Of a stretch of DNA of 64,000 bases, positions 1-6,846 are shown one piece after another. Made by a program: the position numbers and the translations under genes. The stretch covers positions 1,240,001 to 1,304,000 of the forward strand of contig NZ_CALSBP010000001.1 of NCBI RefSeq assembly GCF_943373825.1, given 5' to 3'. Below the pieces are notes generated by a model. It saw nothing but the letters and a program-made list of their open reading frames with translations, was not told the origin of the DNA and did no database searches. Each line of letters starts with the position of its first letter. Position 1 is the stretch's first letter. The stretch comes from Aquimarina spinulae. GTDB taxonomy: Bacteria; Bacteroidota; Bacteroidia; Flavobacteriales; Flavobacteriaceae.

Positions 1-222
1 ACTAGACCATCTATAAGTCTGAATGTAGATAGTATCAATAAGAACCATTTCATCTTCTGCCTCTTCTAGAAAATCTTCTTGTTCGGGTAATATTTTACCT
101 TTTCTTGGGGTACAGAATAAGATGTATGCTTTATTGATTGCCTTTTTTGGATAAAAAAAGAAAAGAAACTGGATGTATTTTCCAATGATAAGAGGCAAGT
201 ATTTTTTATATTTTTCTTTCAT
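1..222 (-). CDS. alpha/beta hydrolase, N-terminal part (cut by left edge)
   Basis: The reading frame is open from an ATG at 222-220 to the window edge, giving about 74 residues. The start reads MKEKYKKYLP, and the visible end (IYIQTYRW) resembles the segment just before the oxyanion/HGW region in flavobacterial alpha/beta hydrolases. The nucleophile elbow lies outside the window, so catalysis cannot be checked. The start overlaps the stop of the cupin gene as ATGA, which points to translational coupling in one operon. Family assignment is inferred from the N-terminus only. Confidence 0.55.
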   Translation of the reverse strand, partial: MKEKYKKYLPLIIGKYIQFLFFFYPKKAINKAYILFCTPRKGKILPEQEDFLEEAEDEMVLIDTIYIQTYRWSS

Positions 223-587
223 TCATCTTCACGATGTACTGCTTCCATAGTAAATGCAGGGAGGCAAATGGCAAGATACTCACATTCTTCATCAAATGGG
301 TTAGTATATTGAATTCTCGTGTGTTTTTTAATTTTAATAGATTGTCCCGATTCTAATATTATTTTTTCTCCATCAATGATAAACTGTTTTTTACCTCTAA
401 TAATATAGGTGTATTCATCAAACTCTGGAGTTTGAAAAGGTTCGCTCCAGTGAGGTGGCACAATCATATGTGCGATACTAATTTGAGAATTTTGATCAGT
501 TGCCATACCAAAATGCTCTTCTATTAGTTTTCCATCGGTAGTCGGAACAATAAAAGGGGACTTTTGGATCTGATATTGTTTACTCAT
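219..587 (-). CDS. small single-domain cupin protein
   Basis: A 122-residue protein made of one cupin barrel. The middle (about residues 38-75) has the pattern of motif 1, with HMIVPP, a PEFDEYTYIIRG segment and a glycine turn. The end (IKKHTRIQYTNPFDEECEY) matches motif 2. Glu/Asp side chains stand where many cupins carry metal-binding histidines, so metal binding is uncertain. There is no signal peptide, so it should be cytoplasmic. It overlaps the downstream hydrolase gene by 4 nt, so the two are probably made together. Substrate unknown. Confidence 0.75.
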   Translation of the reverse strand: MSKQYQIQKSPFIVPTTDGKLIEEHFGMATDQNSQISIAHMIVPPHWSEPFQTPEFDEYTYIIRGKKQFIIDGEKIILESGQSIKIKKHTRIQYTNPFDEECEYLAICLPAFTMEAVHREDE

Positions 588-598
588 TTTTTTGTTTT

Positions 599-1168
599 TT
601 AATTAGCTGTATCCCAGCTTATCCAGAAATGTTTGATTTTTGCAGAATCAGGTATATCTGTTGCTGTTATTTCTATATCGGTAGTAGATTGAAATTTTTT
701 TGATAATTCTTTTTTATCGATAGTGAAATATGCCTGAATGCTATCTACAAATATTACAGCTGTACTTAGTGTATTATTAATTTTTGAGATATTGTAATGG
801 TCTTTGATATCTTTAAAAACACCATTAGAAGATAAACCTGAAGCAGTTTTATATCTGGGATCTACAATTTGAATATTTTCTATAGTAGACATTGGATCTG
901 ATTCTTTATGAGCTTCTAAAACTAATAGCTTTGTTCCTCCTTTTTCATAAATTACTATTTCATTTACATCATTAAGGAACTGATCTCCAGCGGTTCTTTT
1001 TGCAATAGAATCATTGGCATAGATAGAATCTAATTCTTTGATTTCTATTTCGCTGGTTAATAGCCCTATTCTATTATTGGTAATCTCAAAAGGGTTTTGT
1101 TTTTTTTCTTTCTGACAGCTATACATTAATAGTGAAATAAGAAGAATTTTTAACATTCTCTTTGCCAT
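599..1168 (-). CDS. lipoprotein of unknown function
   Basis: A 189-residue protein with a short hydrophobic leader and a lipobox (LLMYSC, Cys18), so it should be a lipid-anchored envelope protein. An internal Met at position 5 is an alternative start. The rest is hydrophilic and mixed alpha/beta. I recognise no catalytic motif or family. It lies between the HerA-like ATPase gene (40 nt upstream) and the cupin gene (11 nt downstream), all leftward, so co-transcription is likely but a shared function is not evident. Confidence 0.7.
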   Translation of the reverse strand: MAKRMLKILLISLLMYSCQKEKKQNPFEITNNRIGLLTSEIEIKELDSIYANDSIAKRTAGDQFLNDVNEIVIYEKGGTKLLVLEAHKESDPMSTIENIQIVDPRYKTASGLSSNGVFKDIKDHYNISKINNTLSTAVIFVDSIQAYFTIDKKELSKKFQSTTDIEITATDIPDSAKIKHFWISWDTAN

Positions 1169-1208
1169 AACTAGATGATTTAGTGATTTGTTAAATTATA
1201 AACGTAAA

Positions 1209-2744
1209 TTATTTCAATAACTTATTAAGTACTCCTAAAGCTCCTCGAATAAAAGTGGCACTAGTTAGTACTTTGATTACTGCTTTTTCTGTAGCACTGG
1301 TTCTTCTGCTTCTCGATCGAGAACTAGATGAGCTTCTATTTAGCTTTTCTCTTTCCTTTTTGGCGGCTGCTTTTGCTTCTTCTGCTTCTGCTTTCTCAAT
1401 TTTTTCATTTAAAAGCTCATAAGCACTTTCTCTATCTATTTCGTCATTATACTTAGGGATAAGCTTGGATTTTTTAAGTAAAGTTTTTAATTCACTATCA
1501 TTTAGTATATCCATTCGACTCATAGGAGCCCTTAGCATAGTTGCTGCCAATGGTGTAGGACGTCCTTTTTCATCAAGGGCAGATACCAAAGCTTCACCAA
1601 TTCCCAAGGAAGTAAGTATTTCTTTGGTGTCATAGTATTCAGAAATTGGATAATTCTCTGCAGTAAGTTTAATCGCTTTTCTGTCTTTGGCAGTGAATGC
1701 TCTAAGGGCATGCTGAACTTTGAGTCCTAATTGACTTAAAACTCCATCAGGAACATCGGTTGGGTTTTGAGTTACAAAATAAAGACCGACACCTTTGGAT
1801 CGTATTAGTTTTACGATACTTTCGATCTGGCCCATAAGTGCATTAGAAGCTTCTTTAAAAATGAGATGGGCCTCATCAAGAAAGATCACTAATTCTGGTC
1901 TCCCGCTGTCTCCTTGTTCTGGGAAAGTACCATATATTTCGGCAAGAAGGCTAAGCATAAATGTAGAAAACAACTTTGGCTTATCTTGTATATCTGTTAA
2001 TCTAATGATATTGATGATACCTCTACCGTTTTCATCAATTCTACATAAATCCTGAACCTCGAAAGATTTTTCGCCAAAAAAGAGATCCGCTCCTTGTTGT
2101 TCTAATTCGACTATTTTACGTAAAATAGAACCCGTAGATGCTGTAGAAATACGTCCGTAATCCTTTTCTAGCTCCTTTTTACCTTCTTGAGTGGAAAATT
2201 GTAAGACTTTCTTTAGATCTTTTAAATCTAATAGCGGCAATTTATTATCATCGCAATATTTAAATATGATAGAGATAATCCCAGCTTGTGTAGTAGTAAC
2301 ATCAAGAATTCTGGATAGTAAAACTGGTCCAAACTCACTTACTGTAGCTCTAAGCCGAACACCATCCTGATCAGAAAGAGATAAAATCTCTACCGGAAAA
2401 TCTTTGGCTTCGAATGGGATGCCTATTTTTTCGTGACGTTCATCAATTTTAGGATGACCAGGACTGGCAGCTGCAATCCCACTGAGGTCTCCTTTTATAT
2501 CCATTAAAAGTACAGGTATTCCTTGATCGCTTAAGTTTTCTGCTAGTACTTGTAGAGTCTTGGTTTTACCTGTACCCGTAGCGCCAGCAATTAACCCGTG
2601 GCGATTTAATGTTTTTAAAGGGATTTTTACATGAGCATCGGTTACTGTTTCGCCATTGTACATGGCTGCTCCCATAGTTAGGAAATCACCTTTAGTTTTA
2701 TAACCTTCGTTAATATGTTCAAGAAATGCCTGGTTATCACTCAT
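1209..2744 (-). CDS. HerA/YjgR-like ATPase (DUF853 family)
   Basis: A 511-residue P-loop ATPase of the HerA/FtsK superfamily, closest to the YjgR/DUF853 group. Walker A (GATGTGKT) is at about residues 54-61. Walker B with the adjacent glutamate (VIFLDEAH) is near residue 290. A sensor-like FVTQNPTDVP follows near 325. The C-terminal 80 residues are a charged Glu/Lys/Ala coiled coil followed by a Ser/Arg-rich low-complexity stretch and a short hydrophobic end. The family is thought to translocate DNA, but YjgR's own role is not established. No nuclease partner (NurA) is adjacent. Confidence 0.88.
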   Translation of the reverse strand: MSDNQAFLEHINEGYKTKGDFLTMGAAMYNGETVTDAHVKIPLKTLNRHGLIAGATGTGKTKTLQVLAENLSDQGIPVLLMDIKGDLSGIAAASPGHPKIDERHEKIGIPFEAKDFPVEILSLSDQDGVRLRATVSEFGPVLLSRILDVTTTQAGIISIIFKYCDDNKLPLLDLKDLKKVLQFSTQEGKKELEKDYGRISTASTGSILRKIVELEQQGADLFFGEKSFEVQDLCRIDENGRGIINIIRLTDIQDKPKLFSTFMLSLLAEIYGTFPEQGDSGRPELVIFLDEAHLIFKEASNALMGQIESIVKLIRSKGVGLYFVTQNPTDVPDGVLSQLGLKVQHALRAFTAKDRKAIKLTAENYPISEYYDTKEILTSLGIGEALVSALDEKGRPTPLAATMLRAPMSRMDILNDSELKTLLKKSKLIPKYNDEIDRESAYELLNEKIEKAEAEEAKAAAKKEREKLNRSSSSSRSRSRRTSATEKAVIKVLTSATFIRGALGVLNKLLK

Positions 2745-2855
2745 AATTCAATATAATTTTGCATAAAAATAGGAATCTTAACTTTTCTATAGAAATTATA
2801 AGTTACTTTTAATATAAAGTAAATCACAATACTAATTTTTTATTATTCGGGATCC

Positions 2856-3314
2856 ATGAAAAAAATAACACTAATAGTTTGTCTCTTCACTTTTTTAATG
2901 AGCTGTAAAACAGATACTATAAAGCCTGTAGATGAGGTGGTTTTTCATAAAACTCACGAACCTAAAAAATCAACCGCTCCTTTTTCTGATGCCGTACAGG
3001 TAGGGAATCTATATTTTCTGTCTGGTCAGGTAGGAATGGATCATAGTGTGAGAAAATTGGTGCCAGGTGGAATACAACCTGAAACAAAACAAACCCTGGA
3101 AAATATCAAAGCAGTTTTACAACACCATGGTATGAATATGGGAGATGTGGTAAAGTGTACCGTAATTTTAGCTGATATAGAAGATTTTTCTGCTTTTAAC
3201 GAAGTGTATAAAACTTATTTCCCTCAAAAACCGGCACGAACTACCTTTGCCGCAAAAGGATTAGCGGTTGGTGCTAAGATCGAAATAGAATGTATCGCTG
3301 TTAAGTCTGAGTAG
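2856..3314 (+). CDS. exported RidA/YjgF-family lipoprotein
   Basis: A 152-residue protein with a lipoprotein signal (FLMSC, Cys17) followed by a complete RidA fold (about residues 40-150). The family signature near the end (PARTTFAAKGLAVGAKIEIE) keeps the Arg that binds the carboxylate of imine/enamine substrates and the Glu used by deaminating members. Cytoplasmic RidA destroys reactive 2-aminoacrylate. The predicted lipid anchor puts this copy in the envelope, so its substrate may differ. It stands alone, rightward, between the HerA-like gene and queE. Confidence 0.88.
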   Translation: MKKITLIVCLFTFLMSCKTDTIKPVDEVVFHKTHEPKKSTAPFSDAVQVGNLYFLSGQVGMDHSVRKLVPGGIQPETKQTLENIKAVLQHHGMNMGDVVKCTVILADIEDFSAFNEVYKTYFPQKPARTTFAAKGLAVGAKIEIECIAVKSE

Positions 3315-3316
3315 AG

Positions 3317-3339
3317 GTAATAGTCTAATATGCTATTAC
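3317..3339 (+). other. short hairpin after the RidA-like gene
   Basis: GTAATAG pairs with CTATTAC around a 9-nt loop just after the stop codon. There is no T-run, so it is at best a weak terminator or an RNA-stability element. Confidence 0.3.
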
Positions 3340-3440
3340 TATGAGATGGTAGATTAAGTCATTTTTGTTTGTATTTCATAATTTTGATTAGAAGAATTTT
3401 TTAAGATGTAATTATTCTGAAATCGTAATTTAATATTATT

Positions 3441-3448
3441 TACATTTG
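3441..3448 (+). promoter_or_regulatory. TAnnTTTG box directly upstream of queE
   Basis: TACATTTG matches the Bacteroidota -7 consensus and ends 7 nt before the ATG. If used, transcription would begin within a few nucleotides of the start codon, giving a leaderless or nearly leaderless mRNA. No clear TTG is seen at -33. Confidence 0.45.
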
Positions 3449-3455
3449 CAGCCTT

Positions 3456-4085
3456 ATGCAGAAGAGTATACAGAAATTGGTGAATGATGGTAAGATGCTT
3501 CCTTTGATGGAAGAATTTTATACCATTCAGGGAGAAGGTTATCACAAAGGAACAGCGGCATATTTTGTTAGAATCGGCGGCTGTGATGTTGGGTGCCATT
3601 GGTGTGATGTAAAAGAAAGTTGGAATGCAGATTTGCATCCTCCAACAGATACAAATGTTATTGTAGAAAATGCACTAAAGTATAGTGATGTAATTGTAGT
3701 TACGGGAGGAGAACCTCTTACCTGGGATATGACACTGTTAACCCAGGGACTTAAGGGTAGGGGAGCTAAAACTCATATTGAAACATCTGGTGCTTATCCT
3801 CTAACAGGTGAATGGGACTGGATTTGTCTTTCTCCCAAAAAAGTAAAACTTCCAAAAGAAGAAGTTTATAAAAAAGCTAATGAGTTAAAATGTATTGTTT
3901 ATAACAAAAGTGATTTTGAATTTGCCGAGAAGCAAGCAGACAAGGTTTCCGATAATTGTGTATTGTATCTCCAACCCGAATGGAGTGTTCGCGAAAAAAT
4001 TATTCCTCTGATTGTCGATTATGTTATGAAAAATCCAAAATGGAAAGTTTCTCTTCAAACTCATAAATACTTAAATATTCCTTAA
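3456..4085 (+). CDS. queE: 7-carboxy-7-deazaguanine synthase
   Basis: A 209-residue radical SAM enzyme that turns 6-carboxytetrahydropterin into 7-carboxy-7-deazaguanine, a step to queuosine. The FYTIQGEGYHKGT segment (residues 21-33) is the family N-terminal signature. The 4Fe-4S cysteines are C43, C47 and C50 in a CX3CX2C arrangement (CDVGCHWC). A glycine-rich VTGGEPL follows near residue 88. Length fits the family. The other queuosine genes are not in this window. A -7-like box ends 7 nt before the start. Confidence 0.95.
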   Translation: MQKSIQKLVNDGKMLPLMEEFYTIQGEGYHKGTAAYFVRIGGCDVGCHWCDVKESWNADLHPPTDTNVIVENALKYSDVIVVTGGEPLTWDMTLLTQGLKGRGAKTHIETSGAYPLTGEWDWICLSPKKVKLPKEEVYKKANELKCIVYNKSDFEFAEKQADKVSDNCVLYLQPEWSVREKIIPLIVDYVMKNPKWKVSLQTHKYLNIP

Positions 4086-4150
4086 AAAGATCTATTGTAT
4101 TGATTATTAAGTCTTTTTGAATAAAAATACAAGTATTTAATCATTAATAC

Positions 4151-4186
4151 ATTATGGTTTTTCCATAATTTAGGGGATAATTCCCC
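4151..4186 (+). terminator. two tandem hairpins downstream of queE
   Basis: ATTATGG/CCATAAT (4151-4157 with 4163-4169, loop of five T) is followed at once by GGGGA/TCCCC (4173-4177 with 4182-4186). They lie about 65 nt after the queE stop and 170 nt before the first 32-codon ORF. They could end queE transcription or regulate the peptide genes. Confidence 0.4.
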
Positions 4187-4294
4187 ATATTTCATTTTTT
4201 ATTTTGAAGGAAAAAGACTACGATATTTATGGTTTTTCAATATTTTGTATACTTTTTACCCAGCTCTTTAAGTATTTATATCGAAATTATCATT

Positions 4295-4331
4295 TTTGTT
4301 TTACTACTTATTTTAGTAGTGTTTAAATTTA
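4295..4331 (+). promoter_or_regulatory. putative promoter of 32-aa ORF copy 1
   Basis: TTTG at 4295-4298 and TAAATTTA at 4324-4331, one base off TAnnTTTG. Spacing is 25 nt, longer than usual. The box ends 26 nt before the ATG, the same distance as in copy 2 and one nucleotide more than in copy 3, which strengthens a weak match. Confidence 0.4.
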
Positions 4332-4357
4332 TGTGAACAATTTAAAATCAGTTTCTT

Positions 4358-4456
4358 ATGAAAAATTTATACGCTACATTTGGATTAACTTTTAGAGCTT
4401 TTATCAGTTTTGTGAAAGAATTACCGGGAGCATCTCTATATGCTATGCGTAGATAA
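4358..4456 (+). CDS. 32-aa peptide, copy 1 of a four-member tandem family
   Basis: ATG to TAA, 32 residues. It begins MKNLYATFGL and ends ELPGASLYAMRR. Residues 3-19 are hydrophobic and aromatic with one Arg. The second half carries K20-E21, the family motif LPGAS (22-26), Ala29 and a basic end. Net charge is positive. It shares exact length and register with three other ORFs in the region, while L, P and G codons of the motif differ between copies (for example ccg, cca, cct for Pro). This suggests selection on the peptide. Function unknown: small membrane peptide, secreted signal or type I toxin are all possible. Confidence 0.7.
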   Translation: MKNLYATFGLTFRAFISFVKELPGASLYAMRR

Positions 4457-4561
4457 ATATCGCATAAAGTATTATATAAACTTTTTGATTTTGAACGCAA
4501 ATTTACCTTTCGTCGAATGTAAATGTCGTTTTAATTATTCTTTTAGACCAGTTAACGATTT

Positions 4562-4596
4562 TTTGTACTTACAAATGTAAATATGAGATAAATTTG
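4562..4596 (+). promoter_or_regulatory. promoter of 32-aa ORF copy 2
   Basis: TTTG at 4562-4565, 23 nt gap, exact TAnnTTTG match TAAATTTG at 4589-4596. The box ends 26 nt before the ATG at 4623. Confidence 0.55.
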
Positions 4597-4622
4597 TAAC
4601 TGTAATTAAAAACCAAACAGTT

Positions 4623-4721
4623 ATGAAATATTTTACCTCTATTTTCGGATTAAGTTTTAACGTAGTAATTAATTTTTTAAAAGATCTTCCAGGAGCATCT
4701 CAATATGCAATCAATAAATAA
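4623..4721 (+). CDS. 32-aa peptide, copy 2 of the tandem family
   Basis: ATG to TAA, 32 residues, starting MKYFTSIFGL and ending DLPGASQYAINK. It aligns without gaps to copy 1: Phe8, Gly9-Leu10, Phe12, Phe18, Lys20, LPGAS at 22-26, Ala29 and a basic last residue. Acidic residue 21 is Asp instead of Glu. The motif uses ctt cca gga gca tct where copy 1 uses tta ccg gga gca tct, so several changes are silent. It has its own promoter and is followed 54 nt later by a strong hairpin, so it looks like a single-gene transcript. Confidence 0.72.
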   Translation: MKYFTSIFGLSFNVVINFLKDLPGASQYAINK

Positions 4722-4775
4722 TAATGATGAATGCACTAGTTTATTATCAACGATTATTTTATTTTTTAGACCCTT

Positions 4776-4809
4776 AGTAAGAGATTGTTTTGAGAAACAG
4801 TCTCTTACT
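4776..4809 (+). terminator. strong hairpin after 32-aa ORF copy 2
   Basis: A 15-bp stem (4776-4790 with 4795-4809, one T-G pair) closes a 4-nt loop TGAG and is followed by a short T-rich run. It marks copy 2 as an independent transcription unit. Confidence 0.65.
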
Positions 4810-5404
4810 AATTTTCATAAGTAAGAAAAAGATGATATGGTGTATAAGAAAAGGACTATATCTGGTTTAGGATAAATACTCCTTTTTAGAAGATCGCTTT
4901 TTTTGATTTAAGTTAAACAAAAACACTTCATATTCTCCGTATAATTAACAATTCCTTATAAATTCTTCGTTACATTTAGTGATCAATTAACTTTTAAGTT
5001 TTTATACGAATAAACGTTATAATCATTTTGATCAATAGACTTCATTATTTTCTTTAATTTTTCATAACATAACATTCAATCGAAGAAAACAATATTCAAA
5101 AAAAATATAAAAAATGGGTATACTACATTTAGTATAATCTCTTTTTTACATTTCTAACAAAGAATGGATAATAGTATTTCTAGAATACTATATAGATATA
5201 ATTATGCTTTTTGGTTGTTTTGTATGTTTTAAGAAAACTTGATTGAAAGGATATGAAAGAAAAAAGGGGGAGAAAACCCCTAAAATACCACTTTATTTCG
5301 TAGGAAAAAACTTCAAAAATTAACACGGATAGTTTAGTTTTTGATGTTATGGCGTTTTAAAATGTTTTATGTCTAAAATTTTGTTTTGTCGATGTTAATT
5401 TTTA

Positions 5405-5433
5405 TTGGTCAAAAGGGATAGACATTATCTTTG
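5405..5433 (+). promoter_or_regulatory. promoter of 32-aa ORF copy 3
   Basis: TTG at 5405-5407, 18 nt gap, exact TAnnTTTG match TATCTTTG at 5426-5433. The box ends 25 nt before the ATG. The leader that follows resembles that of copy 1 (a run like AACAATTT-AAATCA in both). Confidence 0.6.
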
Positions 5434-5458
5434 TATAACAATTTTAAATCAAAAGATT

Positions 5459-5557
5459 ATGAAGCTATTTTACGGTATTTTTTTTGTTGATATAAAGGCT
5501 TTAAAAACCTTTTTAAGACAACTACCATCGGCTTGCAGTAATGCAATCCATAGATAA
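5459..5557 (+). CDS. 32-aa peptide, copy 3 (most divergent) of the tandem family
   Basis: ATG to TAA, 32 residues, starting MKLFYGIFFV and ending QLPSACSNAIHR. It keeps the length, Phe8, Phe18, a basic residue at 20 (Arg), Leu-Pro at 22-23, Ala25, Ala29 and the AIHR end shared with copy 4. LPGAS has become LPSAC, which brings in the only cysteine in the family. The first half is also the most different (DIKALK). It may be a specialised or decaying copy, but the good promoter argues for expression. Confidence 0.65.
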   Translation: MKLFYGIFFVDIKALKTFLRQLPSACSNAIHR

Positions 5558-5769
5558 GATTTTTTGAAATTGTTGAGGGACAATTTTGAAAACAAAATGA
5601 AACTAAAAAGAATAAGCTTTTGAAAAATTTATGTTAAGGAATTGAGGGAAATCACCCCATTATCCTTGTATAAAATAACAAAGCATTAGGGGTAGACTTA
5701 TTAGAATTAAGATTTTCGTGCTTATTATCGATAAAATCTTGATTTATGTCTAAAATATATATAAATTTA

Positions 5770-5800
5770 TTGACATCGAGTTATATCGGTATTATATTTG
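5770..5800 (+). promoter_or_regulatory. promoter of 32-aa ORF copy 4
   Basis: TTG at 5770-5772, 20 nt gap, exact TAnnTTTG match TATATTTG at 5793-5800. The box ends 33 nt before the ATG, slightly farther than in the other copies. Confidence 0.6.
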
Positions 5801-5833
5801 AATAATAATTACATTAATTTTTAAACGTAACAT

Positions 5834-5932
5834 ATGGGGCTATTTTACACAAAATTTAGATTAACTTTTAGAATTGTAATGGATTTTCTAAAAGAGTTAC
5901 CTGGGGCATCTGGTCATGCTATTCACAGATAA
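5834..5932 (+). CDS. 32-aa peptide, copy 4 of the tandem family
   Basis: ATG to TAA, 32 residues, starting MGLFYTKFRL and ending ELPGASGHAIHR. The segment RLTFR (9-13) nearly repeats copy 1 (GLTFR), and ELPGAS is identical in protein but not in codons (gag tta cct ggg gca tct here, gaa tta ccg gga gca tct in copy 1). This is the only copy without Lys2. A bidirectional terminator follows at 5985-6024. No processing enzyme, transporter or immunity gene is visible beside any of the four. Confidence 0.72.
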   Translation: MGLFYTKFRLTFRIVMDFLKELPGASGHAIHR

Positions 5933-5984
5933 CACAAGAACTTATTATCTCTGTTAGAGATAAGAACAAATACAAAGGTTGAGG

Positions 5985-6024
5985 AAAAAAATAGCTTGAA
6001 AATTTATTTTCAAGCTATTTTTTT
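5985..6024. terminator. bidirectional terminator between peptide copy 4 and the DUF2911 gene
   Basis: A 19-bp perfect stem around AAATAGCTTGAAAAT and its complement with a 2-nt loop. A-runs on one side and T-runs on the other suit both converging transcripts. Confidence 0.8.
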
Positions 6025-6052
6025 ATGAATTAAATTGTAAATTCTTTGTTTG

Positions 6053-6586
6053 CTATAAATAAAAAGGTACTTCTACACGAGTAGTATCCCATCCCATTAC
6101 CATGTGATATCCTTTGTCTACTTTTTTGAAAGCTATAGAAAACACTTCTAATTCATCACCATTTCCAACCGGAACATTAATTCTAGCCACATCTTTACTT
6201 TTATCATAAGAGTAGGCTCCCCAGCTATCTAGATCAGAATTTATAATAATAGTCCATTCTTTTTCACCAGGAATAGTGAATAATGAATATGTTCCTGCTT
6301 TAATAGTTTTATCTCCCATTTTTACATCCTGAGAGAATCTAATTTCGGTGGCCTCATCAGCGCCAGTTCTCCATACTTTATCATAAGCCGCTAAACTACC
6401 AAAAATTTTACGCCCTTTCTTTTGTGGACGACTATAAACAACTTTAATCTCTGGTTTGGCATTTCTATCTTTCTTAGCATAAGAAATATCGGTTGGACTT
6501 TTCTGTAATCCTGCAAATTTTTGAGCGTTTACACTTGATAATGTACCCAAAAACATAATAACAACTAATACGAGTGATTTTTTCAT
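6053..6586 (-). CDS. DUF2911 family exported protein
   Basis: A 177-residue protein with a Sec signal peptide (residues 1-21, ending VNAQ). The mature part matches DUF2911: VVYSRPQKKGRKIFGSL and VWRTGADEATEIRFS (about 50-85), then AGTYSLFTIPG and WDTTRVEVPF at the end. The family is common in Bacteroidota and its function is not established. Transcription is leftward and convergent with the small peptide genes. Confidence 0.88.
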   Translation of the reverse strand: MKKSLVLVVIMFLGTLSSVNAQKFAGLQKSPTDISYAKKDRNAKPEIKVVYSRPQKKGRKIFGSLAAYDKVWRTGADEATEIRFSQDVKMGDKTIKAGTYSLFTIPGEKEWTIIINSDLDSWGAYSYDKSKDVARINVPVGNGDELEVFSIAFKKVDKGYHMVMGWDTTRVEVPFYL

Positions 6587-6846
6587 AATTTGATTTTAAT
6601 TTTTATGACAGACGTAAAGATATTGTTGAACTTACAATTGAAATGTTAATCGAGTCTATAAGTTGTGTTAAATGTTTGAGATGACAATTTGATAGTATAT
6701 ATAAGAATACACCCTTTTTATAGTTTCTTTTTGTTATAGTTTGTTGTGTTTTTTGTTTTAATATGTAAGCTGTATTGGGTTTATTGTTTTTATTTTGTAA
6801 CTATAAATCAACCTTTGACCTTTCAAAATAATAGAAAAAGAAGAAT

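Larger units (their letters stand above)
4086..6052. other. 2-kb gene-poor region holding four 32-codon ORFs
   Basis: No ORF above 60 codons with coding character exists here. The stretch contains four related 32-residue ORFs (starts at 4358, 4623, 5459 and 5834), their promoters, two tandem hairpins at 4151-4186, a strong hairpin at 4776-4809 and a closing bidirectional terminator at 5985-6024. Between 4810 and 5400 I see only AT-rich DNA, a short palindrome near 5171-5189 and a G/C-run hairpin near 5266-5281. I found no fifth copy on either strand. Confidence 0.7.

Noticed and set aside
3354..3638. 94-codon leftward frame over the queE start
   Set aside because: Antisense to queE's conserved region; composition is that of a shadow frame.
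5250..5310. Possible 16-codon peptide starting near 5254
   Set aside because: No similarity to the 32-codon family, no promoter box and it overlaps a G/C-run hairpin.
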